Positions 19,526 through 28,897 of a DNA stretch of 64,000 bases are shown here, piece after piece. How positions within the stretch are numbered: position 1 is the stretch's first letter; the number at the start of each line of letters is the position of its first letter. Position numbers and translations under genes: made by a program. Source of the stretch: Deferrisomatales bacterium (lineage in GTDB: Bacteria; Desulfobacterota; Deferrisomatia; Deferrisomatales; JARGFW01); the NCBI GenBank assembly GCA_029211085.1, contig JARGFW010000001.1:1-64000 (forward strand). The letters run 5' to 3'. The notes beneath the pieces were generated by a model. That model did no database searches, had not been told where the DNA came from, and saw only the letters and a list, made by a program, of their open reading frames with translations.

Positions 19526-20362
19526 ATGGCCGTGCGCCACCCCGCGCCTTGGGACGGGGTCCTTTCTACCCACTCTCCCGCAGCTGTGGACCCGGAGCCC
19601 CCGCCCCAGCGCATGAGCTTTTACCCAACTCTGCCGATCCCCCTGGGGTTGAGTACCACGCTCACCCCTCCCCACCCCTGCGCCTACCTGGCCGGCCGCA
19701 CCAGCGTCAGTCGGGGTTTTCGCTGCGGGCAGGTGCCGGACTGGTCGTACCAGACCCTGATGGACGCCGGTTTTCGGCGCTCCGGAGATGTGTTCTACCA
19801 GATGCTCTGCAGCCACTGCCGACGCTGTGTGCCCCTGCGGGTGCCGGTGGCCCGGTTTTGCCGCAGCCGCAGCCAGCGCCGGGTGTGGCGCCGCAACCAA
19901 GATCTGCGGGTCAGCTATGGCCCGCCGGTGGCCACCACCGAGAAGCACCAGCTGTACTGCCGCTACCTGGAAGCGCGCCACGACGGCAGCATGAGCGGGA
20001 GCTGGCAAGAGATGGAGGCGTTCCTGTTCCGCTCCCCCACCGAAACCCTGGAGGTGTGCTACCGGGACCCGTCAGGGCAACTGCTGGGGGTGGGCATCTG
20101 CGACCTGACCGGCACGGCCCTGAGCACGGTGTACTTCTTTTTCGAACCCACCGCCTACCGGCGCGGGTTGGGGACCTTCAGCAGCCTCACCGAGATCGAG
20201 GTGGCTCGCAAGCTGGGCCTGAAGTTCTACTACCTGGGATACTGGGTATCGGGCTGTCCGCGCATGGAGTACAAGAGCGCGCTGCGACCTGCCGAAGGCC
20301 TGTGCACCGACGGTCGCTGGCGACCCCTGGTCGCGGCGGCACCGGTCGACGGGAAACGCTGA
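19526..20362 (+). CDS. bpt: Aspartate/glutamate leucyltransferase / arginyltransferase family (N-degron aminoacyl-tRNA-protein transferase, Bpt/Ate)
   Basis: 'CAYLAGRTSVSRGFRCGQVPDWSYQTLMDAGFRRSGDVFYQMLCSHCRRCVPLRVPVARF' and 'YYLGYWVSGCPRMEYKSALRP' are Ate/Bpt hallmarks. Start codon immediately follows the upstream TAG. Confidence 0.92.
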   Translation: MAVRHPAPWDGVLSTHSPAAVDPEPPPQRMSFYPTLPIPLGLSTTLTPPHPCAYLAGRTSVSRGFRCGQVPDWSYQTLMDAGFRRSGDVFYQMLCSHCRRCVPLRVPVARFCRSRSQRRVWRRNQDLRVSYGPPVATTEKHQLYCRYLEARHDGSMSGSWQEMEAFLFRSPTETLEVCYRDPSGQLLGVGICDLTGTALSTVYFFFEPTAYRRGLGTFSSLTEIEVARKLGLKFYYLGYWVSGCPRMEYKSALRPAEGLCTDGRWRPLVAAAPVDGKR

Positions 20363-20364
20363 GG

Positions 20365-20622
20365 GTGGAGATCCGTGCCGGTGAGATTTACACCCTGGTG
20401 GTACGCTTTCCCTGGGGAGAGCGCCGCCAGGGGCGAGTTGAGGCCTTGGCCCGGGACGCCGACGGCACCGTGCGCTGGTGCCGCTGCGAGCAACTGGGGG
20501 TGGAGCCGTACCTGGACAACCCGATGGCGGAGGAGGAGTACTGGATGTCCGGCTGGGTGGGCGGCGGTTGTGACGTAATCGCTGTGCTCTCGGTGCCCGG
20601 GGCCGCCGCCCCCGAGCCCTGA
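20365..20622 (+). CDS. Small hypothetical protein (85 aa), third gene of the CULT-bpt cluster
   Basis: GTG start 2 nt after the bpt stop; VEIRAGEIYTLVVRFPWGERRQGRVEALARDADGTVRWCRCEQLGVEPYLDNPMAEEEYWMSGWVGGGCDVIAVLSVPG. Confidence 0.5.
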   Translation: MEIRAGEIYTLVVRFPWGERRQGRVEALARDADGTVRWCRCEQLGVEPYLDNPMAEEEYWMSGWVGGGCDVIAVLSVPGAAAPEP

Positions 20623-20786
20623 CCCCACGCCTCTACCGCTCCGACAAGGCAGCACTCACGATCTTCTAATCAAAAACTAAGTATTTTCTCAGCGGAGTGG
20701 TGTATCCTTCTCAACTGCTCAGCGCTTGGCCCCTCTCCGAAGAGGGTACAGGCATTCCAATCACACTGTGCGAAAGGAGCACTCCC

Positions 20787-21587
20787 GTGAAACATACCCT
20801 CCCCTTGGCGGCCCTGGTTGTAGCCGCCGGTCTGGCCCTGTGGGGCTGCAACAAGGAAGAAGCCCCCGTCACCGAAAACGTCCCGGCCGCCGCTCCGGTG
20901 GCGAGCGCCCCTGCACCCCAGCCCGCCGCCCCCGGCGGATACACCGGCAAGGTGCTGGAGACCATGGACGCCAGCGGCTACACCTATGTACAGGTGGACA
21001 CCGGCAGCGAGAAGATCTGGGCGGCGGCTCCCAAGTTCGCCGTGGCGGTGGGTGACGAGGTGACCGTGCCACCGTCGGCGCCGATGGCCAACTACCACAG
21101 CAAAACCCTCGACCGGACGTTCGACGTGGTGTACTTCGCCGGCTCCATCTACCCCGCCGGCAGTGCGCCGAGCCCCGCCTCGGCGATGCCCGCCGGCATG
21201 GGCGCCGACGGCGCAATGCCCGCCGGCCATCCGGGCGGCCAGGTCGCCCCGGCTGCCACGGACGTGGACCTCACCGGGATCGCCAAGGCAGAAGGCGGCA
21301 ACACGGTGGGTGAGTTGCTCGGCGCCACGGCGACGTTCGGTGGCAAGGAGGTGGTGCTGCGCGGCAAGGTTGTGAAGTACAACAGCGGCATCATGGGCAA
21401 GAACTGGCTGCATGTGCAGGATGGCACCGGAGAGGCCGGCGCCAACGACCTGACCGTCACCACCCAGGCCGCCGCCCAGGTCGGCGACACCGTGCTGGTC
21501 AAAGGCATCGCCGTCATCGACAAGGACTTCGGCTACGGCTACAAGTACGCGTTCATCATCGAAGACGCCCAGGTGACCGTGGAGTAG
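20787..21587 (+). CDS. Lipoprotein with OB-fold-like (NrfJ-related) domains
   Basis: GTG start with AAAGGAG RBS; lipobox 'LALWGC'; 'GYTGKVLETMDASGYTYVQVDTGSEKIWAAAPKF' and 'GKNWLHVQDGTG'. Confidence 0.65.
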   Translation: MKHTLPLAALVVAAGLALWGCNKEEAPVTENVPAAAPVASAPAPQPAAPGGYTGKVLETMDASGYTYVQVDTGSEKIWAAAPKFAVAVGDEVTVPPSAPMANYHSKTLDRTFDVVYFAGSIYPAGSAPSPASAMPAGMGADGAMPAGHPGGQVAPAATDVDLTGIAKAEGGNTVGELLGATATFGGKEVVLRGKVVKYNSGIMGKNWLHVQDGTGEAGANDLTVTTQAAAQVGDTVLVKGIAVIDKDFGYGYKYAFIIEDAQVTVE

Positions 21588-21619
21588 CGTCAACCGCTTC
21601 TCTCGGATCAACCGAGCAT

Positions 21620-21661
21620 AGACAGCAAATGGGCCCGCGCATGCGGGCCCTTTTGCTGTCT
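21620..21661. terminator. Strong (bidirectional) Rho-independent terminator
   Basis: agacagcaaatgggcccgc-gcat-gcgggcccttttgctgtct: ~19-bp arms with one mismatch, U-tract on both strands. Confidence 0.85.
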
Positions 21662-21762
21662 AGAGCCATGCCCGAGGCAACACACCCCGGCACGGAGCTA
21701 GATGGGCAATGGTCTGCAGGTCAGAACTCACGCAATGGGTAGCGCTGCCAGGTCGGACCGGT

Positions 21763-22065
21763 TCATGGAGGGTTCCGAGTCCGTCCAGGATGCCCAAAGG
21801 CTTCCTCCAGGAACTTCCGCGCCGTCGGTACACCCCCGTTTTCCCCGCACGCCTCGGCCAGTTGCAGTCCCTGGGCGAACGTCTCTCTTACCTTTTCAGG
21901 GTCATTTGCCTGCCAGTACGCGTCTCCCAGGCAGCCCGTAACACCCACCTCGGGAAATTTGTACGCCGTGGCTCGCATCATCGCAACCGTCCGTGCCAGC
22001 GTCGCGATGGCAGCTTCCGGCTCTTCGGCAGATCGGTGTGCCCGACCTCTGTCGCCCGGGAACAC
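21763..22065 (-). pseudogene. TPR-like protein fragment
   Basis: 'EEPEAAIATLARTVAMMRATAYKFPEVGVTGCLGDAYWQANDPEKVRETFAQGLQLAEACGENGG' looks like part of a tetratricopeptide protein; no extended ORF around it. Confidence 0.35.
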
Positions 22066-22369
22066 CCGCAGCTCAGCGCGCGTGACCGGGGGTAATGACC
22101 CTTACGTGGTTACGCGGAGGCCCCCCGCACCTCCACGGGATCGAAGATCGCACGAATCCCGAACCGTGGCGGCAGAGTCCACACGAAAGGGAAACCGCCT
22201 CGCCGCCGGCGCAGGGTTGCCGAGGTCGACCGGGCGAAAATATGGGCTTTTGGGGCCGTTGTTCTTGGCAGGGGCACACGCGGGACGCTGCGGCGGGTGC
22301 AGGCTGGAGCTATCGGTCTGAGCAACTGAATCCGGCGTGCGGCCCGTGCAGACACGGCATGCGGCTACC

Positions 22370-23242
22370 CTACCCCTCCGACAGCTTCTCCATGCGCTTC
22401 CACTGGGCATCCACCTCCTTCTGGATGCGCTCCAGGTCCCCCGGTGACAGGTGTTTGAAGCGCCCTTGCAGCTTGTAGTACTCGTCCACCAAGTAGCCCA
22501 CCGGGCGTTGATTGAGGGTGTAGCGCACCCCGTCTTCCACTTCGTAGAGCGGGAAACTGTTGCACTGCACCGCCATACGCGCCAGTTTCACGCTGATCTC
22601 GCTGGGCACCTTCCAACCGGTGGGACAGGGGGCGTAGATGTGCAGGAACTTGGTGCCGCGGATGCGGGCGGCCTTCTGCACCTTGTGCACCAGATCCTCC
22701 GGGTAGGCGATGGAGGCGGTGGCCGCGTAGGGGATGCGGTGGGCCGCGAGAATCTGGATGATGTCCTTCTTGCGCGTCTGTTTGGGGCGGGAGGTGGGGG
22801 TGGTGGTGGTCCAGGTGCCCCGTGGGGTGGCACCGGAGCTCTGCACCCCGGTGTTCATGTACGCCTCGTTGTCGTAGCAGACGTAGAGGATGTCCTCGTC
22901 GCGCTCGGCGGCGCCAGAGAGGGACTGAAGGCCGATGTCGAAGGTGCCGCCGTCACCGGCCCACGCCACCACGGTGGTCTCGTCGTCGCCCTTGGCGGCC
23001 AGGGCCCGGCGCACCCCACTGGCCACCGCCCCGGCGGTCTCGAACGGCACGTGGAGGACCGGCACCTCCAGGGCGGTGTTTGGGTAGGGGCCGCCGATGA
23101 TCGACCAGCAGCACGCCGGGATCACCACGATCACCCGCTCGCCGAGGCCCTTGAGCAGGAACCGCATGGCGATGACCGCCCCGCAACCCGGACACGCAAG
23201 GTGCCCGGAGTAGACCCGTTCTGAGTGTGGCAGTTCAATCAT
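22370..23242 (-). CDS. porB: 2-oxoacid (pyruvate):ferredoxin oxidoreductase beta subunit
   Basis: 'CPGCGAVIAMRFLLKGLGERVIVVIPACCWSIIGG', TPP motif 'WAGDGGTFDIGLQSLSGAAERDEDILYVCYDNEAYMNTGVQSS'. Confidence 0.92.
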   Translation of the reverse strand: MIELPHSERVYSGHLACPGCGAVIAMRFLLKGLGERVIVVIPACCWSIIGGPYPNTALEVPVLHVPFETAGAVASGVRRALAAKGDDETTVVAWAGDGGTFDIGLQSLSGAAERDEDILYVCYDNEAYMNTGVQSSGATPRGTWTTTTPTSRPKQTRKKDIIQILAAHRIPYAATASIAYPEDLVHKVQKAARIRGTKFLHIYAPCPTGWKVPSEISVKLARMAVQCNSFPLYEVEDGVRYTLNQRPVGYLVDEYYKLQGRFKHLSPGDLERIQKEVDAQWKRMEKLSEG

Positions 23243-24414
23243 GGCGCTTTCCCGGTTTCCTTCAGATCCACCCACAGCAGGTCTCCCGGGGGCTCGTCCC
23301 CCAGGGCCCGCTCCACCACGGAGCAGATGATGGCTGGAGTGATGTCCCGACCCCCCAGCCCGGCCACGAAGGGGTACACCACGGGACGCTGCTCGAGACT
23401 CGACAAGGCCGAGCGTATCTCCTGGGCGAAGATGCCCCCGGCGCCGAAGGAAAGATCCCGGTCGATCACTGCGACCCGCCGGTAGGGGCCCAGCAGGCGG
23501 CGCACCTCGTCTTGGGGGAAGGGCCGGAACAGTTTCAGCTTCACCAGGTCGAACGGGGTGCCGGCAGCCGCCGCTTGCGCCTGGGTGGCGCGGGCGGTGC
23601 TGGTGGTGGTGCCGGTTGTCACCAGGGCCAGGGGCGCCTGCTCCCCCGGCCGCGTGGGCACCCGCTCGCAAGCTCCGTAGGAGCGACCGAAACGCTCACC
23701 GTATTCGCGGTCGATGACCCCATACTCCTCCAGCGCCTTCTCCATGGCCCGCTGCATCTTGTGGCGGAACTCGGTGTACACGTCCGGGGCAGACAACTGG
23801 TTGAACGCCCGGGGGTCGGTCGGGTCGAGCACGTGGTCGGGCTGCCAGGGGGGCAGGAACGCGTCCACCGCGGCCTGCTCCGGAAGATCCACGGGCTCGT
23901 AGGTGTGGCTGAGGAAGAATGCGTCCAGATTCACCATCATCGGCAGCCGCACCCGTTCCGCCAGTTTGAACGACATCAGGGTTGTGTCCACCACCTCCTG
24001 CACGTCCTCGCAGTACACCTGCATCCAGCCGGTGTCCCGCTGGGCTAGGCTGTCGGTCTGGTCGGCCCAGATGTTCCATCCGGGGCCCAGCGCCCGGTTG
24101 ACGTTGGCCATGACGATGGGCAACCGGGAACCGGCGGCCCAGTGCAGCACCTCGTGCATCAGCACCAGACCCTGGCTCGAGGTGGCCGTGAACGCCCGCA
24201 CCCCGGTTGCGGACGCCCCGATCACCGCCGCCATGGCCGAGTGCTCGCTTTCTACCTGGATGTACTGGGCGTCCATGGTGCCGTCGGCCACCATCTCGGC
24301 CAGCAGTTCCGCCACGTGGGTAGCCGGCGTGATCGGGTACGCTCCGATCACCTTCACCCGCGCGAGCCGAACCGCCCAGCTCACCGCGTGGGCGCCCTCC
24401 ATCACCCGCTTCAT
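23239..24414 (-). CDS. porA: 2-oxoacid (pyruvate):ferredoxin oxidoreductase alpha subunit
   Basis: 'VKVIGAYPITPATHVAELLAEMVADGTMDAQYIQVESEHSAMAAVIGASATGVRAFTATSSQGL'. Confidence 0.93.
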   Translation of the reverse strand: MKRVMEGAHAVSWAVRLARVKVIGAYPITPATHVAELLAEMVADGTMDAQYIQVESEHSAMAAVIGASATGVRAFTATSSQGLVLMHEVLHWAAGSRLPIVMANVNRALGPGWNIWADQTDSLAQRDTGWMQVYCEDVQEVVDTTLMSFKLAERVRLPMMVNLDAFFLSHTYEPVDLPEQAAVDAFLPPWQPDHVLDPTDPRAFNQLSAPDVYTEFRHKMQRAMEKALEEYGVIDREYGERFGRSYGACERVPTRPGEQAPLALVTTGTTTSTARATQAQAAAAGTPFDLVKLKLFRPFPQDEVRRLLGPYRRVAVIDRDLSFGAGGIFAQEIRSALSSLEQRPVVYPFVAGLGGRDITPAIICSVVERALGDEPPGDLLWVDLKETGKAP

Positions 24415-26156
24415 CGCGGCTCCTCCTCCAGCACCATGGCGTTGCGCGGGCACTCCACCACGCACACCCCGCAACCCTTGCAGTAGTCGTAGTTGATGTC
24501 GCGCTCGCCCTCCCGGAGGTCGCGCAGCACCGACATGTCGGGGCAGAACAGGAAGCAGTTGTCGCACTGATCGCACAGGCCGCAGTGGAAGCAGCGCTCG
24601 GCGGCACGGGCCGCCATCGACTCGGACATGCGCAGGCGGATCTCGTCGAACCCTTCGACCCGCTCCTCCAGGGTCATGCGCGGCTCGGGACTGCGGGCCG
24701 CGTAGGCGAAGTACGTGGTGGCCAGCTCGTCGTAGCCCACCACGTGCTGCTGCCGGCCGCTGCGGTCGCCCCCGGCTGCCCGGTTGAGGGAGAACCCCCC
24801 CTGGTTTCCCACGCTGGCCTGGCGCCAACGGTCCCCAACCTCTTGACCTTCCAGCAGGGCGCCGATGACGAACGCGGCTTCCTTGCCCGAGGCCACGGCG
24901 TTGACCACGGTGCGGCGCTGCGCCACGAGATCACCGCCCAGGAACACCGGCGGCCGCTCGGCCCACACGCCCTCGGGCACCACCCGGCGCAGGTGCAGTC
25001 CCGCCGGCTGCAGGGCGCCGTCACCCCGCAACAGCCCCGCCACGGCCGGGTCGGGTGCGGTCCCCGTGGCGGCGTATACCGCCGACACCCGGACCTCCAG
25101 GGGTGCCCCTGCCGCCGGCACGACCCGGGCGCGCTCCCCCTCGGGCGTAACGGTCACCTGCATGGCCTGCAGGCTGAGCTTCAGGGTTCCGTCGGCCAGC
25201 TTCTCCACCCCCACCGGGGCCAGCAGGGGCTGCAAGCGCACGCCCTCTTCCCGGGCCTCGCGGAGCTCCCCTTCCCAGGCCGGCATGTCCTCCACCCGCC
25301 GCCGGTAGTACACGGTGGGGGCGGCTCCCAGCCGCACCAGGGCCCGCGCCACGTCCAGGGCCGTGTTGCCGCCGCCGAGCACCGCCACCGGGCCTTCCAC
25401 CCGGGGGGTGTCACCGCGGCGCAGGGCCTCCAGCAGGGCCAGGCCATCGTCCATCTCCGCCTCCCCGCTCACCCGCAGCGGGCGTGGCTGCCAGGCGCCC
25501 ACGGCCACGAACACCGCGTCGTACCCCGCCAGATCCTCCCACCTCAGGGTCTCCCCCAGGCGCCGTCCCGGGTGAAACGCCACCCCCTCGCCCAGGGCGA
25601 GGGCCAGTTCCCAGCGCAGTAGGGACAGGGGCAGGCGGTAGCCGGGGATCGCGTAGCGCAGCAGGCCTCCTGGTTCCTCCCGGGCATCGTAGAGATCCAC
25701 CTCGTGCCCGCCCCGCCCCAGGAAGTGGGCCGCGGTGATCCCCGCGGGCCCGGCGCCCACCACCGCCACCCTCTTGCCGCTGGGAGCGGAGTCGGCCACC
25801 GGGGACAGGGCGTCGGCGCGCCGCGCCCGGTCGGCCAGGAAGCGTTCGATGGCGTTGATCGCCACCGGTTCGTCGTACTCGCCCCGGTTGCACGCCGCCT
25901 CGCACGGGTGGAAACACACGCAGCCACAGACGCCGGTGAGGGGATTTTCCTCCCGCAGCCGCAGCCACGCCTGCTCGAAGTCGCCCCGGCCGGCCAGCAA
26001 CTGCGCCCGGGCGATGTCCGCGCCCGCCGGGCACGCCTCGGCGCAGGGCGCGGTCTTGTCCTGGTAACGGGGTCGCAGGAAGCGCCACGAACCGGTCTTG
26101 TTGACCAGCATGGTCCCCGAGGAGCGCACCATCTCGGGCCCGGGGGAGGTCGTCAT
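24411..26156 (-). CDS. GltD-like FAD/NAD(P)-dependent oxidoreductase fused to C-terminal 2x[4Fe-4S] (PorD-like) domain
   Basis: 'CAEACPAGADIARAQ', 'CGCVCFHPCEAACNRGE', 'VAVVGAGPAGITAAHFLGRGGHEVDLYD', C-terminal 'CFHCGLCDQCDNCFLFCPD...YCKGCGVCVVECPRNAM'. Confidence 0.9.
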   Translation of the reverse strand: MTTSPGPEMVRSSGTMLVNKTGSWRFLRPRYQDKTAPCAEACPAGADIARAQLLAGRGDFEQAWLRLREENPLTGVCGCVCFHPCEAACNRGEYDEPVAINAIERFLADRARRADALSPVADSAPSGKRVAVVGAGPAGITAAHFLGRGGHEVDLYDAREEPGGLLRYAIPGYRLPLSLLRWELALALGEGVAFHPGRRLGETLRWEDLAGYDAVFVAVGAWQPRPLRVSGEAEMDDGLALLEALRRGDTPRVEGPVAVLGGGNTALDVARALVRLGAAPTVYYRRRVEDMPAWEGELREAREEGVRLQPLLAPVGVEKLADGTLKLSLQAMQVTVTPEGERARVVPAAGAPLEVRVSAVYAATGTAPDPAVAGLLRGDGALQPAGLHLRRVVPEGVWAERPPVFLGGDLVAQRRTVVNAVASGKEAAFVIGALLEGQEVGDRWRQASVGNQGGFSLNRAAGGDRSGRQQHVVGYDELATTYFAYAARSPEPRMTLEERVEGFDEIRLRMSESMAARAAERCFHCGLCDQCDNCFLFCPDMSVLRDLREGERDINYDYCKGCGVCVVECPRNAMVLEEEPR

Positions 26157-26722
26157 GGGGCCACCTCCTCTGCCATGACCACCCGCTCGAACGCCTCCCG
26201 GGCAGCCTCGACGTTCGCCTGGTGGTGGGACGGCACTTCCTCGCGGATCGCCTCGCACACGGCATCCAGGGAGACGACCCCGGTGGCCCGGGCAAACGCT
26301 CCCAGGATGGCGGTGTTGACGATGGGGTGGGTGCGGGACCCCAGGCGGTGCGCCTGGGCGATGCGGCTCGCGTCCACGGCGCACAACCGGTACCCGGCGA
26401 ACTGCCCGGCAAAGCTCTCCGGAGCCTTGTCGGAGTTGAGCAGCAAGGTGCCCCCTCGCTTCAGGCCCCGGGTGACCTCGACCACCTGGATCAGGGTCGG
26501 ATCCAGCACCACCACATGGTCCGGCTGGTACACGTTAGTGCGCAGCAGCACCTTCTGTGCATCGACCCGGATGTAGGCCTCCACCGGCGCCCCGCGGCGC
26601 TCCACCCCGAACGCGGGAAACGCCTGGACGTGTTGGTCTTCCTTGAAACAGGCCACCGCCAGGATGGTGGAGGCGACTACCGCCCCCTGACCGCCGCGGC
26701 CGTGAAAGCGGATCTCGATCAC
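26153..26722 (-). CDS. porC: 2-oxoacid (pyruvate):ferredoxin oxidoreductase gamma subunit
   Basis: GTG start; '[51 protein letters not shown]'. Confidence 0.92.
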
Positions 26723-26726
26723 CGCC

Positions 26727-27329
26727 TCACCCCTTTCCTCCGGTGAACACCGTGTGCATCGCCGTGGCCGGCGCCTGGCCCAGGCTGCGGAACGCATGGG
26801 GCACCTGGCAGTTGAAGTACAGGCAGTCGCCCGGGTTCAAGGTGATCCGGCGATCGGGGGTGCGAAACTCCACCTCCCCCTCCATCACGTACACACACTC
26901 CTCCCCGTCGTGGCTGTAGAACTGCATGTCCTCCCGGGTCATGAGGTCGTAGGTGACCATCAAGGGCTGCATCGATTTGTCGGGCTTGTGGATCTCCAGA
27001 GACTGGTACTGGTAGCCGGGACCGCCGCGGCCGTGGTGGGGCCGCTGGGAGAACTTCTCCCGGTCCTCCACTCGGGTCACGGCCACGTCCTGTTCCAGTT
27101 CCCCCTCCTGGATCAGGAACGAGATGGACACCTCCAGGGCCGACGAGATCTTCATGAGCGCCGCCACCGGAGGCTCCCCCTCACCGCGTTCGATCAGCGA
27201 CAGATCTTCCTTGGACAGCCCTGTCTTCCCCGCCAGGTCCTGCAGGGTGTACTGGCGTTTCTTGCGAAGCCCGCGGATCTTGGCCCCGATGCCGACCTGC
27301 CGGCCCTCGGCTGGTGTGCTCCCGCTCAT
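26727..27329 (-). CDS. XRE-family regulator with C-terminal cupin
   Basis: HTH 'IGAKIRGLRKKRQYTLQDLAGKTGLSKEDLSLIERGEGEPPVAALMKIS' and cupin 'GEECVYVMEGEVEFRTPDRRITLNPGDCLYFNCQVPHAFRSLG'. Confidence 0.92.
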   Translation of the reverse strand: MSGSTPAEGRQVGIGAKIRGLRKKRQYTLQDLAGKTGLSKEDLSLIERGEGEPPVAALMKISSALEVSISFLIQEGELEQDVAVTRVEDREKFSQRPHHGRGGPGYQYQSLEIHKPDKSMQPLMVTYDLMTREDMQFYSHDGEECVYVMEGEVEFRTPDRRITLNPGDCLYFNCQVPHAFRSLGQAPATAMHTVFTGGKG

Positions 27330-27495
27330 GTTCCTCGTCTCCTCGCTTCCTGTGGACTCGGCCTCCCGCCCGTCGGGTGCCAGTGTGCCACGCCGCCGGC
27401 CATCGGCAAGGGGACCAACGCCGGCATTGCCATCGGCACCATATGCCGTACATTGGCAGGGTCAAAAGGGGGTTCCGGGAACCGGGAGGTGCACC

Positions 27496-27927
27496 ATGCA
27501 AGAACTTCGCTTTCGCAAGATCCTGTTGCCCGTGGACGGTTCCGAGGCATCCGCCAGGGCGGCCGAGGTGGCCGGCGGAATGGCCTTGGCGTCGGGGGGA
27601 GAACTGCTGCTGCTGCACAGCCACAAGCACATCGCCGACTTCATCGGCGAGCCCTACTACCAGCACCTGCTGGATCGCCTACGGAGCGAAACCCGCGCCC
27701 TGCTGGCACCCTACCGCGAGCGCCTGGACGCCGCGGGGGTGCCTTACGACGAGCGGGTTATGGACGGCGACCCGGCCCAGGACATCTGCACCGTCGCCCA
27801 GGTGGAAGACTGCGACCTCGTCGTTATGGGGCGCCACGGCGCCGCCGGGGTGGCCGGCCTGTTGCTGGGCAGCGTGAGCCACAAGGTCGCGGGTCGCGCC
27901 CCGTGTCCGGTGCTGACGGTGCGGTGA
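27496..27927 (+). CDS. Universal stress protein (UspA family)
   Basis: 'RKILLPVDGSEASARAAEVAGGMALASGGELLLLH...DLVVMGRHGAAGVAGLLLGSVSHKVAGRAPCPVLTVR'. Confidence 0.93.
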   Translation: MQELRFRKILLPVDGSEASARAAEVAGGMALASGGELLLLHSHKHIADFIGEPYYQHLLDRLRSETRALLAPYRERLDAAGVPYDERVMDGDPAQDICTVAQVEDCDLVVMGRHGAAGVAGLLLGSVSHKVAGRAPCPVLTVR

Positions 27928-28156
27928 CGTACCGCCGTCCGGCATGGGGCAGGGGGATGAAAGAGGCGATGCGCCTGGCCATTGCTCCGGATTCTCCACG
28001 GCTTGTGGAGCAAGAGCTCGGGGGTGCTTCGCGTCTTGCGCGGCGCTTCAGCATAGGCATCCGTGTCCGTTGAGAAGGAAATCTTTTTGACGGTTCTGTG
28101 CTCCACTGATAGATGGCAGCGGGAGGGCTGTAAGGGCTCTGGCTGCCCTCCCCACC

Positions 28157-28786
28157 TTGGAGGAAACCATGCTTGCCTTTTCCCGCGGGACCCTAGTCAC
28201 CATGCTGCTGGGCGTGATCGCGCTGTCCATCCCGTCCCCCGGAAACACGGGAGATGCGGGTCTGGAAGACTGTATCTACGATGTTGGAAAACTGTCAGCA
28301 AGGGATAGTCAGGCAACGCTGAAGGTTGGTGAATCCGCACCTGAGTTCAGTTTGCCTGAGCTTTCCGGGGAGAGCGTTTCGCTCAGCAAGTTTCGTGGCA
28401 AGAAGAACGTGGTGATCTCCTTTGTCCCCGCTGCGTGGACCCCCGTGTGTTCGGCGCAGTGGCCCCAATACAACGATGCTCGAAAGGTTTTTGAAGAGCA
28501 TGACGCTGTCCTGCTCGGTGTGACCGTCGACAACATCCCAACCCTTTATGCGTGGACAAAGCAGCTGAGCGCAGACGGCGCCGGATTCTGGTTTCCCGTT
28601 CTCTCTGACTTCTACCCACACGGTGCCGTGAGCGAGCGGTATGGGGTGCTGCGTTCCAACGGCACCAGCGAGCGAGCGTTGTTCGTGATCGACAAGGAAG
28701 GGGTGATCCGCTACCTGGAGGTGATGGATATAAACCGCCTCCCCCATTTCGCCCGTATCGAGAAAGCACTCGCTGGCCTCCATTGA
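28157..28786 (+). CDS. Peroxiredoxin (AhpC/TSA family) with N-terminal signal/TM
   Basis: 'LKVGESAPEFSLPELSGESVSLSKFRGKKNVVISFVPAAWTPVCSAQWPQYND'. Confidence 0.88.
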   Translation: MEETMLAFSRGTLVTMLLGVIALSIPSPGNTGDAGLEDCIYDVGKLSARDSQATLKVGESAPEFSLPELSGESVSLSKFRGKKNVVISFVPAAWTPVCSAQWPQYNDARKVFEEHDAVLLGVTVDNIPTLYAWTKQLSADGAGFWFPVLSDFYPHGAVSERYGVLRSNGTSERALFVIDKEGVIRYLEVMDINRLPHFARIEKALAGLH

Positions 28787-28897
28787 GCACTCCCGTACAC
28801 ACTCTCTCAGTACCCCGATTCAGCAATGGCCGCAGAGGGATTGTGAAGCACGCTTTTCCAACCCCCACCGAACGCAGTGGAAAGACAGATAGACAGG

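Noticed and set aside
18422-20008. 528-aa minus-strand ORF antisense to cobQ/CULT/bpt
   Set aside because: Shadow ORF in high-GC DNA; His/Gln/Arg-rich translation with no domain pattern, while the plus-strand genes are clearly recognisable.
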